From: Glycomyces terrestris
Lineage (GTDB): Bacteria; Actinomycetota; Actinomycetes; Mycobacteriales; Micromonosporaceae
Length of the DNA: 64,000 nt
Reading direction: 5' to 3'
Assembly: GCF_003933745.1 (NCBI RefSeq)
Contig: NZ_RSEB01000001.1
Coordinates: forward strand, 620,001-684,000
Shown: in pieces, positions 16,577 through 25,751 of the stretch
Position numbering within the stretch: the stretch's first letter is position 1
How the letters are laid out: the number at the start of each line of letters is the position of its first letter
Position numbers and translations under genes: made by a program
The notes under the pieces: model-generated
Databases searched by the model: none
What the model was told of the DNA's origin: nothing
What the model saw: only the letters and a program-made list of their open reading frames with translations

Positions 16577-19500
16577 TTGCATCAGCAGCAGCACGCCGTG
16601 AAGGAACGCGTCGACCGGTTCATGCGGGAGCGGCTCCGGCCGGCGCAGACGCGGGCGAGCGCGCCGGTCCGGGTGGAGGCGTGGGCGGCGCCCGGGGAGC
16701 CGGTGCCGTTCGCCGAGGCGGTGGCGCAGTCGTACACGCTGGTCGAGGAGGGTCACGCGTGGGGCCGGGCGTGGAGCACCGTGTGGTTCCGCGTCTCCGG
16801 GACCGTCCCGGCCGAGTGGGAGGCCGCGCCCGGGGAGGTCGAGCTGGTCGTGGACCCGGGGTTCGTCGGGGACGGAGCCGGGTTCCAGGTCGAGGCGCTG
16901 GTGTTCGACGCCGGCGGGCGGGCGCTGAAGGCGATCGAGCCGAAGAACGACTACGTGCGGCTGGGCCTGGCGCCGGGCGGGTCGTTCGAGCTGTACGTCG
17001 AGGCCGCCGCGAACCCGGACGTGTTCACCTCGGGCGAGCGGTACGCGCCGACCCCGTTGGGCCGCTGGGAGACCGCGGGCGAGGCGCCGCTGTACCGGCT
17101 GGGCCGGATCGCGGTCGTGCAGCGGGACGCGACGGTGTGGGAGCTGGTGCAGGACGTCGAGACGGTGCGCGGCCTGGCGCTGGAGCTGCCGGAGGGCTCG
17201 CCGCGGCGGGCCGAGCTGTTCGCGGCCCTGGACGCGATGGTGGACGCGGTGCACCCGCACGACGTGCACGGCACGGCCGTGGCCGGGCGCAAGGCGCTGC
17301 GGACGGTGCTGTCGTCTCCGGCGGCGCGCAGCGCGCACCGGGTGTTCGCGGTGGGGCACGCGCACATCGACTCGGCGTGGCTGTGGCCGGTGCGCGAGAC
17401 GGTGCGCAAGTGCGCGCGCACGTTCGCGAACGTGCTGGAGCTGATGGACGCCGACCCGGACCTGGTGTTCGCGTGCTCGTCGGCGCAGCAGTTCGCGTGG
17501 GTCAAGGAGCACTACCCGGAGCTGTTCGCGCGCATCGCGGAGCGGGTGGCGGAGGGCCGCTTCGTGCCGGTCGGCGGCATGTGGGTCGAGTCGGACACGA
17601 ACATGCCGGGCGCGGAGGCGATGGCGCGGCAGTTCGTGGAGGGGAAGCGGTTCTTCCTGGAGGAGTTCGGGGTCGAGACCCGCGAGGTGTGGCTGCCGGA
17701 CTCGTTCGGGTACACCGGGGCGCTGCCGCAGATCGCGCGGGCGGCCGGGGCGGGGTACTTCCTGACGCAGAAGCTGTCGTGGAACGAGGTGAACCGGTAC
17801 CCGCACCACTCGTTCGACTGGGAGGGCATCGACGGGACGCGGATCTTCGCGCACTTCCCGCCGGTCGACACGTACAACTCGCGGCTCTCGCCGAAGGAGC
17901 TGGCGCACACCGAGCGGAACTTCGCGGACCAGGGCCGGGCGACCATGTCCTTGGTGCCCTTCGGGTTCGGTGACGGCGGCGGCGGGCCGACCCGCGAGAT
18001 GACGGCGGCGGCGCGGCGGGCGGCCGACCTGGAGGGGTCGCCGACAGTGCGGATCGCGCCGCCGATCGTGTTCTTCGAGGAGGCCGAGGCGGAGCTGGAG
18101 TCGCGGCCGGTGTGGAGCGGCGAGCTGTACCTGGAGAACCACCGCGGCACGTACGCGTCGCAGGCGCGCACCAAGCGCGGCAACCGGCGCAGCGAGGCGC
18201 TGCTGCACGAGGCGGAGCTGTGGGCGGCCACGGCGGCGGTGCGCGCCGGCGCGGCGTACCCGTACGAGCTGCTGCGGCGCTCGTGGCGGACGGTGCTGCT
18301 CAACCAGTTCCACGACATCCTGCCGGGGTCCTCGATCGGCTGGGTGTACGACCAGGCCGCGAAGGAGTACGCGCAGATCGAGGCGGACCTGGAGCCGGTG
18401 ATCGAGGGCGCGGTGGCGGCCCTCGGGGCGGGCGGTGCGGGCTTCGCGAACGCGGGGCCGTACGAGCTCGACGGCGTGCCGGCGTTCGGCGTGGGTCCGC
18501 GGCGGACCGGCGCGCCGGTCACCGTGGAGCGACGCGGCGGATCGGTCGTGGTCGCGAACGACGCGGTCGAGGTCGTGCTCGACGGCGACGGGCTCATCAC
18601 CTCGCTGGTGGACAAGGGGACCGGACGCGAGACGGTGCCGCCGGGCGAGCGCGGCGGCCTGCTCCAGGTCTTCACCGACACGCCGCGGCACTACGACGCG
18701 TGGGACGTGGACGTGGAGTACCGCCGCTCGGGCCGCGACCTGGCGGCGGCCGACGACGTCAAGGTCGTGGAGGACGGCGGCGACCGCGCGGTGGTGCGCG
18801 TCGCGCGGTCCTGGGGCGCCTCGACGATCACGCAGACGTACATTGTGGAGTCCGGGCGGGCCGCGGTCGACGTCGAGACCGCGGTGGACTGGCACGAGCG
18901 CCAGCACATGCTCAAGTTCGCGTTCCCGGTCGACGTGCACACCGCGTCGGCGCGCTCGGAGATCCAGTTCGGGCACATCGAGCGGGCCACGCACACGAAC
19001 ACGAGCTGGGACGAGGCCCGGTTCGAGACGTGCGCGCACCGCTGGGTGCATGTGGCCGAAGGGGACTGGGGCCTGGGCGTGGCGAACGACGCGACCTACG
19101 GGCACGACGTGACGCGGCACCCGCGCCGCGGCGGCGGCACGTTCTCGGTGGTGCGCCAGACGCTGCTGAAGTCGCCGCTGTTCCCCGACCCGGAGGCGGA
19201 CCAGGGCGCGCACGTCTTCCGCACCTCGCTCGTGCCGGGCGGCGTGGCCGAGGCGGTCCGGGCCGGGTACCGGCTCAACCTGCCGCTGCGGCCGGTCGCG
19301 GCGGCGGCGGCCGCGCCGCTGGTCGCGGTCGCGAACCCGGCGGTGGTGGTGGAGACGGTGAAGCTCGCGGAGGACGGCTCGGGCGACGTGGTGGTGCGCC
19401 TGTACGAGGCGCACGGCACGCGCACCTCGGCGGTCCTGGAGCTGGGCTTCGCGGCGTCGCGCGTGATCGAGACGGACCTCCTGGAGCGCGAGACCGAGCC

Positions 19501-19588
19501 GGCGGCGGTCGCCGCGAGCGACGCCGCTTCGGTGTCGCTCACGTTGCGGCCGTTCCAGATCGTGACCCTCCGCATCGCAAGGGCGTAG
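16577..19588 (+). CDS. GH38 alpha-mannosidase
   Basis: 1003 residues, normal for bacterial cytoplasmic GH38. An N-terminal domain of about 250 residues is followed by the catalytic domain with the zinc site GHAHIDSAWLW (His261, Asp265) and the nucleophile Asp375 in WLPDSFGYTGALPQI; later family blocks include FHDILPGSSIGWVYD and the C-terminal beta domains with EIQFGHIERATH. There is no signal peptide, so it acts inside the cell on mannosides brought in by a transporter. The start is TTG with AAGGAG six bases upstream. The LacI-headed sugar operon and ABC importer that follow make a mannoside-use region. Confidence 0.94.
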   Translation: MHQQQHAVKERVDRFMRERLRPAQTRASAPVRVEAWAAPGEPVPFAEAVAQSYTLVEEGHAWGRAWSTVWFRVSGTVPAEWEAAPGEVELVVDPGFVGDGAGFQVEALVFDAGGRALKAIEPKNDYVRLGLAPGGSFELYVEAAANPDVFTSGERYAPTPLGRWETAGEAPLYRLGRIAVVQRDATVWELVQDVETVRGLALELPEGSPRRAELFAALDAMVDAVHPHDVHGTAVAGRKALRTVLSSPAARSAHRVFAVGHAHIDSAWLWPVRETVRKCARTFANVLELMDADPDLVFACSSAQQFAWVKEHYPELFARIAERVAEGRFVPVGGMWVESDTNMPGAEAMARQFVEGKRFFLEEFGVETREVWLPDSFGYTGALPQIARAAGAGYFLTQKLSWNEVNRYPHHSFDWEGIDGTRIFAHFPPVDTYNSRLSPKELAHTERNFADQGRATMSLVPFGFGDGGGGPTREMTAAARRAADLEGSPTVRIAPPIVFFEEAEAELESRPVWSGELYLENHRGTYASQARTKRGNRRSEALLHEAELWAATAAVRAGAAYPYELLRRSWRTVLLNQFHDILPGSSIGWVYDQAAKEYAQIEADLEPVIEGAVAALGAGGAGFANAGPYELDGVPAFGVGPRRTGAPVTVERRGGSVVVANDAVEVVLDGDGLITSLVDKGTGRETVPPGERGGLLQVFTDTPRHYDAWDVDVEYRRSGRDLAAADDVKVVEDGGDRAVVRVARSWGASTITQTYIVESGRAAVDVETAVDWHERQHMLKFAFPVDVHTASARSEIQFGHIERATHTNTSWDEARFETCAHRWVHVAEGDWGLGVANDATYGHDVTRHPRRGGGTFSVVRQTLLKSPLFPDPEADQGAHVFRTSLVPGGVAEAVRAGYRLNLPLRPVAAAAAAPLVAVANPAVVVETVKLAEDGSGDVVVRLYEAHGTRTSAVLELGFAASRVIETDLLERETEPAAVAASDAASVSLTLRPFQIVTLRIARA

Positions 19589-19634
19589 GAGCGGCGGGCC
19601 GGGCGGGTCGCCGGGTTCGCACTGGCGGCCGGGT

Positions 19635-20198
19635 TCAGGCTCCCGGCCAGTCGCCGGTGGCGGCGAGGGCGAGGACGAGGGCGGCGATGTTCCAGGCGTC
19701 GTCGGCGCCGCTGTGGTGGCGGCCTTCGAGCGGGAGGCCGGCGATCTCGAGGGCGGTGTGCATGCCGGGGCGGCGCTTGAGGCCGCGCGCCTCGGTGAAG
19801 CGGACCTTGGCGTTGGTGTGGCGGCCGGAGAAGGGGTACCGCGTGCCGGTGGCGCGGCACTGGCGCTGGAACTGGTTGCGGTCGTAGTCGCCCCAGCTGG
19901 CCCAGGGGCGGGAGTCGGCGCGGTGCTCGGCGGCGAGGAGGCGGCAGGCCTCCGCGAACTCGACGCCGGTGTCCACTTCGGCCTGGGTGAGGCCGGTGAG
20001 CTCGGTGCAGAACGCGCTCACGCGGGAACGGCGGGGCCGGACCAGGATGCGGTGCTTGGCGATCCGCTCGCGCGCGGCGAGGTCGACCACGGTGAGGCCG
20101 ATCTCGATGATCTCGTTGACGGCGCCGGGCGGCGGCTGCCCCTCCCAGCAGGTGGCCTCGACGTCGACGACGTTGAGGAGGGTCTCCGAAGGGTTCAT
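19635..20198 (-). CDS. DEDDh-type 3'-5' exonuclease
   Basis: 187 residues. Exo I is NVVDVEATCWEG (Asp and Glu ligands), Exo II lies around SWGDYDRNQFQRQC, and Exo III is HHSGADDAWNIAAL, which gives the His/Asp pair of the DEDDh class. The CTELTGLTQAEVD block and overall length resemble the ERI1/KapD-like group, which trims RNA or single-stranded DNA 3' ends. It is alone between the mannosidase gene (convergent) and the oxidoreductase operon that ends just before it on the same strand. Confidence 0.88.
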   Translation of the reverse strand: MNPSETLLNVVDVEATCWEGQPPPGAVNEIIEIGLTVVDLAARERIAKHRILVRPRRSRVSAFCTELTGLTQAEVDTGVEFAEACRLLAAEHRADSRPWASWGDYDRNQFQRQCRATGTRYPFSGRHTNAKVRFTEARGLKRRPGMHTALEIAGLPLEGRHHSGADDAWNIAALVLALAATGDWPGA

Positions 20199-20257
20199 GC
20201 CTTGCAGCGTAAGGGGCCCGTCCACCGGATTCCGGCGAACGGGCCCCGGTCGCATCG

Positions 20258-21424
20258 CTAGACCGCGGTCCAGCGGCTGTCGTCGGCGGCGCTCGCCTCG
20301 ACCGCGGCCAGGACCCGCTGGACCTGGAGGGCGTCGGCGAACGACGGCGTCGGCTGCTCGCCGGCGGCGATCGCGTTGGCGAGGTCGACCACCTGGTGGG
20401 TGAAGGCGTGCTCGTAGCCGAGGCCGTGGCCCACGGGCCACCAGTTCCCGGTGTACGGGTGCTCGGGCTCGGTGGCCTGGATCTTGCGGAAGCCGGAGTT
20501 CGGCCCGTCCGCCGAGTCGTAGAACCACAGCGAGTTCATGTCCTCGAAGTCGAACGCGAGGGACGCCTTGGAGCCGTTGAGCTCCACGCGCATCGCGTTC
20601 TTGCGGCCGAGCGCGAAGCGGGTGGCCTCGAAGACGCCGACCGCGCGGTTGTCGAAGCGGGCGGTGAAGACCGCCGCGTCGTCCACGGTGACGGGCCCCT
20701 TCGGGCCGTCGGCGCCGCCGTGGCCGCCCAGGCCCACGAAGTCGCCGCCGACGGGGCGCTCCTTGACGAAGGTCTCCAGGATCGCCGAGACGCCGGTGAC
20801 GTTCGAGCCGGCGATCCACTGCGCCGCGTCGATGATGTGCGCGCCGATGTCGCCCAGGGAGCCGGAACCGGACTTCGACTTGTCGAGGCGCCAGGTCAGG
20901 GGCGCGTTCTCGTCGGTGAGCCAGTCCTGGAGGTATTGGGCGCGGATGTGCCGGATCTCGCCGAGCCGGCCCTCGTCCACGAGGCGCTTGGCCAGGGACA
21001 GCGCCGGGGTGCGGCGGTACGAGAACCCGCACATGGCAACGGCCCCTTGGGCCTTCGCGGCCTCGGCGACCGCGGTCATGCGCTCGGCCTCCTCGACGGA
21101 GTTCGCCAGGGGCTTCTCGCACAGCACGTGCTTGCCCGCTTCGAGCGCGGCGATCGCGATCTCGGCGTGCAGGTTCCCGGGGACGCAGATGTCGATGAGG
21201 TCGATGTCGTCGCGCTCGACGAGGCGGCGCCAGTCGGTCTCCACGGAGTTCCAGCCGAGCTTGTCGGCCGCGGCGGCGACCCGTTCGGCGTCGCGCCCGG
21301 CGAGGGCGGTCATCTCGATGGCCAGCGGCAGGTCGAAGAAGCGCGGCGCGGTGCGCCACGCGTGGGAGTGGGCCGCGCCCATGAAGGCGTAGCCGACCAT
21401 GCCGATGCGAAGCTTCTCAGTCAC
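20258..21424 (-). CDS. Gfo/Idh/MocA-family sugar oxidoreductase
   Basis: 388 residues. The Rossmann domain begins LRIGMVGYAFMGAAHSHAW, contains DIDLIDICVPGNLHAE and the family hallmark GKHVLCEKPLANS near residue 100. The C-terminal alpha/beta domain has DIGAHIIDAAQWI near 185, the conserved D-x3-H region. Members oxidise or epimerise sugars and inositols with NAD(P). The GTG start overlaps the previous gene's stop by eight bases. It is the last gene of the LacI - ThuA - oxidoreductase - oxidoreductase operon. Confidence 0.92.
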   Translation of the reverse strand: MTEKLRIGMVGYAFMGAAHSHAWRTAPRFFDLPLAIEMTALAGRDAERVAAAADKLGWNSVETDWRRLVERDDIDLIDICVPGNLHAEIAIAALEAGKHVLCEKPLANSVEEAERMTAVAEAAKAQGAVAMCGFSYRRTPALSLAKRLVDEGRLGEIRHIRAQYLQDWLTDENAPLTWRLDKSKSGSGSLGDIGAHIIDAAQWIAGSNVTGVSAILETFVKERPVGGDFVGLGGHGGADGPKGPVTVDDAAVFTARFDNRAVGVFEATRFALGRKNAMRVELNGSKASLAFDFEDMNSLWFYDSADGPNSGFRKIQATEPEHPYTGNWWPVGHGLGYEHAFTHQVVDLANAIAAGEQPTPSFADALQVQRVLAAVEASAADDSRWTAV

Positions 21425-22529
21425 TGCGGCTCCCTCGGTTCAGGCCGTCGCGGACCGACGGCCACGCTTGCAACACAGCGAGGATATCGGCGTCCGTCGT
21501 GGTGGCGATTGCGGTGTCGTATGAGCCGTCGAGGATCTCGTCGATCGGGACGCGGCGGCCCTCGGCGGCGCTGCGGATCGCGGCCTCCACCATGGCGAGG
21601 CTGAGGAGGTTCGCGTGGACGCGGCCCATCGGCTCGCGGCCGGTGCGCAGCGCGGCGGTGAACTCGCGCAGCGACCCGGCGATGCCGTCGCCGGGGTCCT
21701 CGGCCTCGGCCTTCGACTCCGGTTCGGCCTGCGGCTCGCCGTCGCCGTCCCACACGGCGCTGCCGTGCTCGGCGGAGACGCGCCAGGCGCCGTTCCAGGA
21801 GGTCTCGAAGCCGGGGCTGCACCAGGAGCCGTTGAACGTGAACCGCGCGCCGCCCTCCATCTCGAAGGCGGCCGTCGCCGCGGCGTTCCCGGCGTACCAG
21901 GACCACGGCGGGTTGTACTCCTCGCAGACGACGGCGACGGGGTCGGCGTCGAGCAGGAAGCGGGCCATGTCGAACTGGTGGATCGCCATGTCGAGCAGGA
22001 GCGGGCTGTCCATCTCGTCGCGGAAGCCGCCGAAGTGCGGGGCCTTGAAGAAGTCCACCGCGACGATCCCGATGCGCCCCAGGGTTTCGAGGCTGCGCTT
22101 GGTCTGGAACAGGCCGCGGCTGTAGCGGCGGGACTGGCTGACCATGAACAGGTGCCCGGTCAGCTCGGCCGCCGCGGCCAGCGCGATGCCCTCGGCGACC
22201 GAGGCGGCCACCGGCTTCTCCCCCAGCACCGGGAGCCCGGCGCGGAGCGCCGCGATCGTGACCGGGTGGTGGGCTTCGGGGATGGTGGCGTTGACGATCG
22301 CGTGGGCGCCGGTGCGCTGCGCGAGTTCGACCGCGTCGGTGCCGGTGGCGAGGTCGCGGCCGAGGTCGGCCGCGGCGGACTCGGCGGCGGCCGGGTAGAG
22401 GTCGGCGACGCCGACGAGTTCGGTGTCCGGGTCGGCCTCGATGGTGCCCATCCAGGCGCGGCCCATGCCGCCGGCGCCCACGACGACGAGTCGCAGGGGC
22501 CCTGCGGTGTCCAGGGTGCGGAAGCTCAT
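21417..22529 (-). CDS. Gfo/Idh/MocA-family sugar oxidoreductase
   Basis: 370 residues. N-terminal Rossmann fold [17 protein letters not shown], family motif [13 protein letters not shown] near residue 105, and [17 protein letters not shown] near 190 as the D-x3-H region. It is clearly a different subgroup from the next gene, so the two probably carry out consecutive steps on the same sugar. The start overlaps the ThuA stop by four bases (ATGA) and its own stop overlaps the next start by eight. Confidence 0.92.
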   Translation of the reverse strand: MSFRTLDTAGPLRLVVVGAGGMGRAWMGTIEADPDTELVGVADLYPAAAESAAADLGRDLATGTDAVELAQRTGAHAIVNATIPEAHHPVTIAALRAGLPVLGEKPVAASVAEGIALAAAAELTGHLFMVSQSRRYSRGLFQTKRSLETLGRIGIVAVDFFKAPHFGGFRDEMDSPLLLDMAIHQFDMARFLLDADPVAVVCEEYNPPWSWYAGNAAATAAFEMEGGARFTFNGSWCSPGFETSWNGAWRVSAEHGSAVWDGDGEPQAEPESKAEAEDPGDGIAGSLREFTAALRTGREPMGRVHANLLSLAMVEAAIRSAAEGRRVPIDEILDGSYDTAIATTTDADILAVLQAWPSVRDGLNRGSRSD

Positions 22530-23296
22530 CGCTCGAACGCCCCGCGGTAGCCCTGGCCGTTGAAGAAGTCGTCGGTGTCGTAGCGCAGGAGCGTGGGCGT
22601 CTCGCGCTCGCGGTCGGGGCGGGCCCACTCGATGCCGTTGGCGATGACGTGGTTGACGTCCGGGTGGTGGTAGACGGGGAAGTCCTGGTCGCCGGGGCTG
22701 AAGTAGAAGATCCGGCCGAAGCCGCGGCGGTAGGTCATGCCGGAGCGGAAGACCTCGCCGCCGGTGAAGCCGGAGATGAAGATGAGCTCGTCGGGCGTGG
22801 GCACGTCGAAGTACTCGCCGTACATCTCCTGCTCGGGGATGACGATCGGGTTGGGGATGCCGCGGGCGATGGGGTGCTGCGGGTTGACCGTCCACACCAG
22901 TTCGCGGTCGTGCTCGCTGCGCCAGCGCAGGGTGCAGGTGGTGCCCATGAGCTTCGTGAAGATCTTGGACCAGTGTCCGGAGTGGAGGACGACGAGGCCC
23001 ATGCCGGCGAGGACGTGGCGGTGGACGCGCTCGACGACCTCGTCGGCGACCTCGCCGTGGGCGGCGTGGCCCCACCAGACGAGGACGTCGGTCTCGTCGA
23101 GGACGTCGGAGGTCAGGCCGTGCTCGGGCTCGTCGAGGGTGTGGGTGGTGATGGCGGCCTTGTCGCCGAGCCATTCGCCGACGCCCTTGGCGATGGCGCC
23201 GTGCATGCCGTCGGGGTAGCGCTCGGCCACGGAGGGCTCGACCTGCTCGTGGCGGTTCTCGCCCCAGACGACGACGCGGATCGGTGCGGTTGACAT
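22526..23296 (-). CDS. ThuA-like sugar-utilisation protein
   Basis: 256 residues, the standard ThuA length. It begins [13 protein letters not shown], has [12 protein letters not shown] near residue 72, [13 protein letters not shown] near 102 and a C-terminal [18 protein letters not shown] block, all typical of the glutamine-amidotransferase-like ThuA fold. ThuA proteins take part in disaccharide use next to Gfo/Idh/MocA enzymes, as here, usually in formation of 3-keto sugars; the exact reaction is not settled. AAGGAG precedes the ATG by ten bases. Second gene of the operon. Confidence 0.9.
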   Translation of the reverse strand: MSTAPIRVVVWGENRHEQVEPSVAERYPDGMHGAIAKGVGEWLGDKAAITTHTLDEPEHGLTSDVLDETDVLVWWGHAAHGEVADEVVERVHRHVLAGMGLVVLHSGHWSKIFTKLMGTTCTLRWRSEHDRELVWTVNPQHPIARGIPNPIVIPEQEMYGEYFDVPTPDELIFISGFTGGEVFRSGMTYRRGFGRIFYFSPGDQDFPVYHHPDVNHVIANGIEWARPDRERETPTLLRYDTDDFFNGQGYRGAFER

Positions 23297-23336
23297 GCGG
23301 TGGGTGCTCCTTATGAGTGTTTTGTTCGTTGTGAGC

Positions 23337-24413
23337 TTATAAATCGGTGGGCGGCTTCGGGTTCGGTTCGGCCCATGCGGCGGGGTCCGTGCTGGAGCGG
23401 ACGGTGAGGGCCGAGGGCAGCAGCACGTGCTCGGGAGTCTCGGGCCGGTCGATGACGAGGCGCACGAGTTCGGCGGCGATGCGGGCGGAGGCCTGGCGGA
23501 CCGAGGTGATGCCGACGGGACCGAAGGAGGTCAGGGGCGTGTCGTCGTAGCCGGTGACGGCCACGTCCCGGCCGGGGGTGAGGCCGCGGGCCTGGAGGGT
23601 GATGATCGCGCCGGCGGCGAGGGTGTCGGCCTTGCAGATGATCGCGGTCGGGGGCGTCGCGGTGTCGAGGAGCTCGGCGGTGATGCGCACGCCCGCGGCG
23701 AGGTCGCCGCCGGAGCGCACGATGCGGCCGGGGGCGGTCGAGGAGTCGAGGCCGAGGCGGCGGCAGGCGGCGCGGTAGCCGAGTTCGCGCTGGACCATGG
23801 TGACGCTGCCGGGGTTGGCGCCGATGAACGCGAGTTCGCGGTGGCCGCGCTCGTAGACGTGGTCGACGGCGAGTTCGATGCCTTGGGCCGCATCACCTTC
23901 GGCCCAGGACCAGGGGCTGTCGAAGGCCCGGTCAGTGCGGCCGTAGGCGGCGAAGGGGATGCCGCGCCGGTGGAGCTCGACGGGCCGGGGGTCGGCGGGG
24001 CCGACGTTGGAGATGACGAACCCGGCCACGGACTGGCCGAAGTACAGGTCCTCACAGAGGGTCATGAGCGTCTCGGTGTCCCGCTGCTGGGTGATGAGGG
24101 TGAGGTTGCGGTCGGCGGCCTGGCAGGCCTCGGCGAGGTCGTGGAGGAACGCGTCCATGTACTGGTTGCCGACGGCGTCGAGCGCGGGCAGCACGTAGCC
24201 GATCTGGCGCGGCTGCGCGAGCCGGAGGCTGCGGGCGACGAGGTTGTTCCGGTACCGCAGCTCGCTCATGGCGGCGTGGACCTTGGCGCGAGTGACCTCG
24301 GTCACGATCTCGGGGCGGTTGATGACGTTCGAGACGGTCATGACGGACACGCCGGCGAGATCGGCGACGTCGGCCATGCTGGCTTTCCGACGCCCGTCGG
24401 GGGCTGCGCTCAT
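23337..24413 (-). CDS. LacI-family transcriptional regulator
   Basis: 358 residues from the ATG with GGAGGG upstream. The helix-turn-helix is [21 protein letters not shown], followed by the hinge helix [20 protein letters not shown]. The sugar-binding domain has [23 protein letters not shown] and [11 protein letters not shown] in order. It heads an operon with ThuA and two sugar oxidoreductases, 40 bases from the next start, and so most probably controls that operon and perhaps the mannosidase or ABC importer on either side. A LacI-like dyad lies 41 bases upstream of the start. Confidence 0.92.
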   Translation of the reverse strand: MSAAPDGRRKASMADVADLAGVSVMTVSNVINRPEIVTEVTRAKVHAAMSELRYRNNLVARSLRLAQPRQIGYVLPALDAVGNQYMDAFLHDLAEACQAADRNLTLITQQRDTETLMTLCEDLYFGQSVAGFVISNVGPADPRPVELHRRGIPFAAYGRTDRAFDSPWSWAEGDAAQGIELAVDHVYERGHRELAFIGANPGSVTMVQRELGYRAACRRLGLDSSTAPGRIVRSGGDLAAGVRITAELLDTATPPTAIICKADTLAAGAIITLQARGLTPGRDVAVTGYDDTPLTSFGPVGITSVRQASARIAAELVRLVIDRPETPEHVLLPSALTVRSSTDPAAWAEPNPKPPTDL

Positions 24414-24453
24414 GAACGGCCCTCCGATCTCCACTGGTCGCGCCGCGGGCGAT

Positions 24454-24465
24454 TTTAAGCATAAA
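24454..24465 (-). promoter_or_regulatory. LacI-type half-conserved dyad before the lacI-family gene
   Basis: TTTAAGCATAAA is a palindrome apart from one pair next to the centre (TTTA-A-GC-A-TAAA). It sits 41 bases before the regulator's ATG, within an AT-rich patch that would also supply the -10. A plausible autoregulatory site. Confidence 0.4.
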
Positions 24466-24541
24466 GACGAGAGCCGGTCAAGCACTCTTCTCACGTTTCC
24501 GCACCCAGCCCCCGCCCCCCCACGCCGACCACCGCCGCGGG

Positions 24542-24706
24542 CGTCACACCCGGGAGGGACGCTTGCAAGCGGGGGCGACCGCGGATCGAGGCCCCCTCAC
24601 GTCCGGCGCCCGCTCCGCCCGCTCCGGCCACTCGGCAGCGACTGTCACACCCCCGCGCCACGCTTGCAAGCGGGGGCGACTCCGAATCGAGGACTCCTCA
24701 CCTCCG
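24542..24706. repeat. Two 64-base direct repeats, period 101, in a 405-base gap (copies A and B)
   Basis: Copies at 24542-24605 and 24643-24706 are identical at about 52 of 63 aligned bases. Each begins YGTCACACCC, then CGCTTGCAAGCG, a perfect 12-bp palindrome (24560-24571 and 24661-24672), then GGGGGCGAC and, after three to five bases, ATCGAGG. The left CCC run can pair with the GGGGG run, so each copy can fold. The front (TGTCACACC-N7-CANNNT) resembles the RecA-independent DNA-damage promoter of actinobacteria. Two related copies lie at 63347 and 63451. The rest of the gap 24414-24818 shows no gene. Confidence 0.7.
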
Positions 24707-24818
24707 ACCCGCCCCGGCTGCCCTCCCGCAGCGCCCACACCCCCCTCCCCACCGCGGCATGGCGCAGAACACCATCAACCGGGGAATTCGGGCTGCTGCG
24801 CGCTAGTTACTCACTGGT

Positions 24819-25511
24819 ATGAGCACAATCGGATTGATCGGCAGCGGCAACATCGGCGGCGCCATCGCGCGCCTCGCCGTCAAGGCGGGGCACAGCGTGG
24901 TCCTGAGCAACAGCCGCGGGCCGGAGACACTGGCCGACCTCGTCGCGGAGCTGGGCCCGAACGCCCGCGCCGCCACGCCTGCGGAGGCCGCGGCCGCGGG
25001 CGACCTGGTCGTCGTGACCATCCCGCTGCATGCCTACAAGACCGTCCCGGTCGAGGAGCTGCGCGGCAAGGTCGTCTTCGACACGAACAACTACTACCCG
25101 CAGCGCGACGGCAGCATCCCCGAGCTCGACGACGAGTCGACCACGGTGAGCGAGCTGCTCCAGGCGCACCTGCCGGAGTCGTTCGTCGTCAAGGGCTTCA
25201 ACAACATCTACCAGGGCCACGTCGCCGAGCTGGCTCGCCCGTCCGGCCACCCCGAGCGCTCGGTGCTCGCCATCGCGGGCGACGACGCGGACGCCAAGAA
25301 GGCCGTCACCGACTTCCTCGACTCGATCGGCTACGACGCCTACGACGCCGGCCCGCTCGCCGAGGGCTGGCGCTTCCAGCGCGACACCCCCGCATACGGG
25401 GTCTTCTTCACCGAGAAGTTCAGCTTCGACGCCGTCCCGGCCCCGCGCCAGGTGACGCCGGAGATCATCGAGCCGCTTCTCAAGGCCGCCAAGCGGTATC
25501 GAGACATGTAA
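24819..25511 (+). CDS. NAD(P)-binding protein of the F420-dependent NADP reductase family
   Basis: 230 residues. The Rossmann start is STIGLIGSGNIGGAIARLA, with VVLSNSRGPETL after strand 2 (a Ser/Arg pair that suits NADP), VVVTIPLHAY near residue 67, VVFDTNNYYPQRDG near 85 and VVKGFNNIY near 125. The cofactor partner (F420 or other) and substrate are unknown. The message has no Shine-Dalgarno sequence close to the ATG and may be leaderless. It stands alone and is followed by the only textbook terminator with a U tract in the window. Confidence 0.82.
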   Translation: MSTIGLIGSGNIGGAIARLAVKAGHSVVLSNSRGPETLADLVAELGPNARAATPAEAAAAGDLVVVTIPLHAYKTVPVEELRGKVVFDTNNYYPQRDGSIPELDDESTTVSELLQAHLPESFVVKGFNNIYQGHVAELARPSGHPERSVLAIAGDDADAKKAVTDFLDSIGYDAYDAGPLAEGWRFQRDTPAYGVFFTEKFSFDAVPAPRQVTPEIIEPLLKAAKRYRDM

Positions 25512-25527
25512 GCGAATACGGACCGCG

Positions 25528-25562
25528 AGCCCGGGGCGACACCGCGTCGCCCCGGGCTTTTT
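25528..25562 (+). terminator. Rho-independent terminator with U tract
   Basis: 13-bp perfect stem AGCCCGGGGCGAC / GTCGCCCCGGGCT (25528-25540 and 25546-25558), five-base loop, followed by five T residues (25558-25562). Confidence 0.9.
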
Positions 25563-25625
25563 CGTCCCTTGGAGACGATCGGGCACAGCTCCGAGCTGCA
25601 CGGATACCAGGTTCTAGGACCGCTG

Positions 25626-25675
25626 TTGCACAGCTCTCATCGAGGTAGTTATATTAGTTTGGACGTACGACAAAC
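25626..25675 (+). promoter_or_regulatory. Promoter and operator-like dyad of the sugar ABC importer operon
   Basis: TTGCAC (25626-25631) and TATATT (25650-25655) are 18 bases apart, a good sigma-70-type pair. Immediately downstream is GTTTG-N9-CAAAC (25657-25675), interleaved with GACGTA-N9-TACGTC (25662-25682). A regulator bound here would cover the start of transcription. The layout suits substrate-induced control of the transporter. Confidence 0.6.
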
Positions 25676-25751
25676 ATACGTCACCCGATCCTTCGCACCA
25701 CCGGCCTTCGGCGAAGAGCGCACCGCACCCTCACAATGAAAGGCTTTCCCC

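Noticed and set aside
24542-24706. CRISPR array
   Set aside because: Only two diverged copies, long unit, no uniform spacers and no cas genes.
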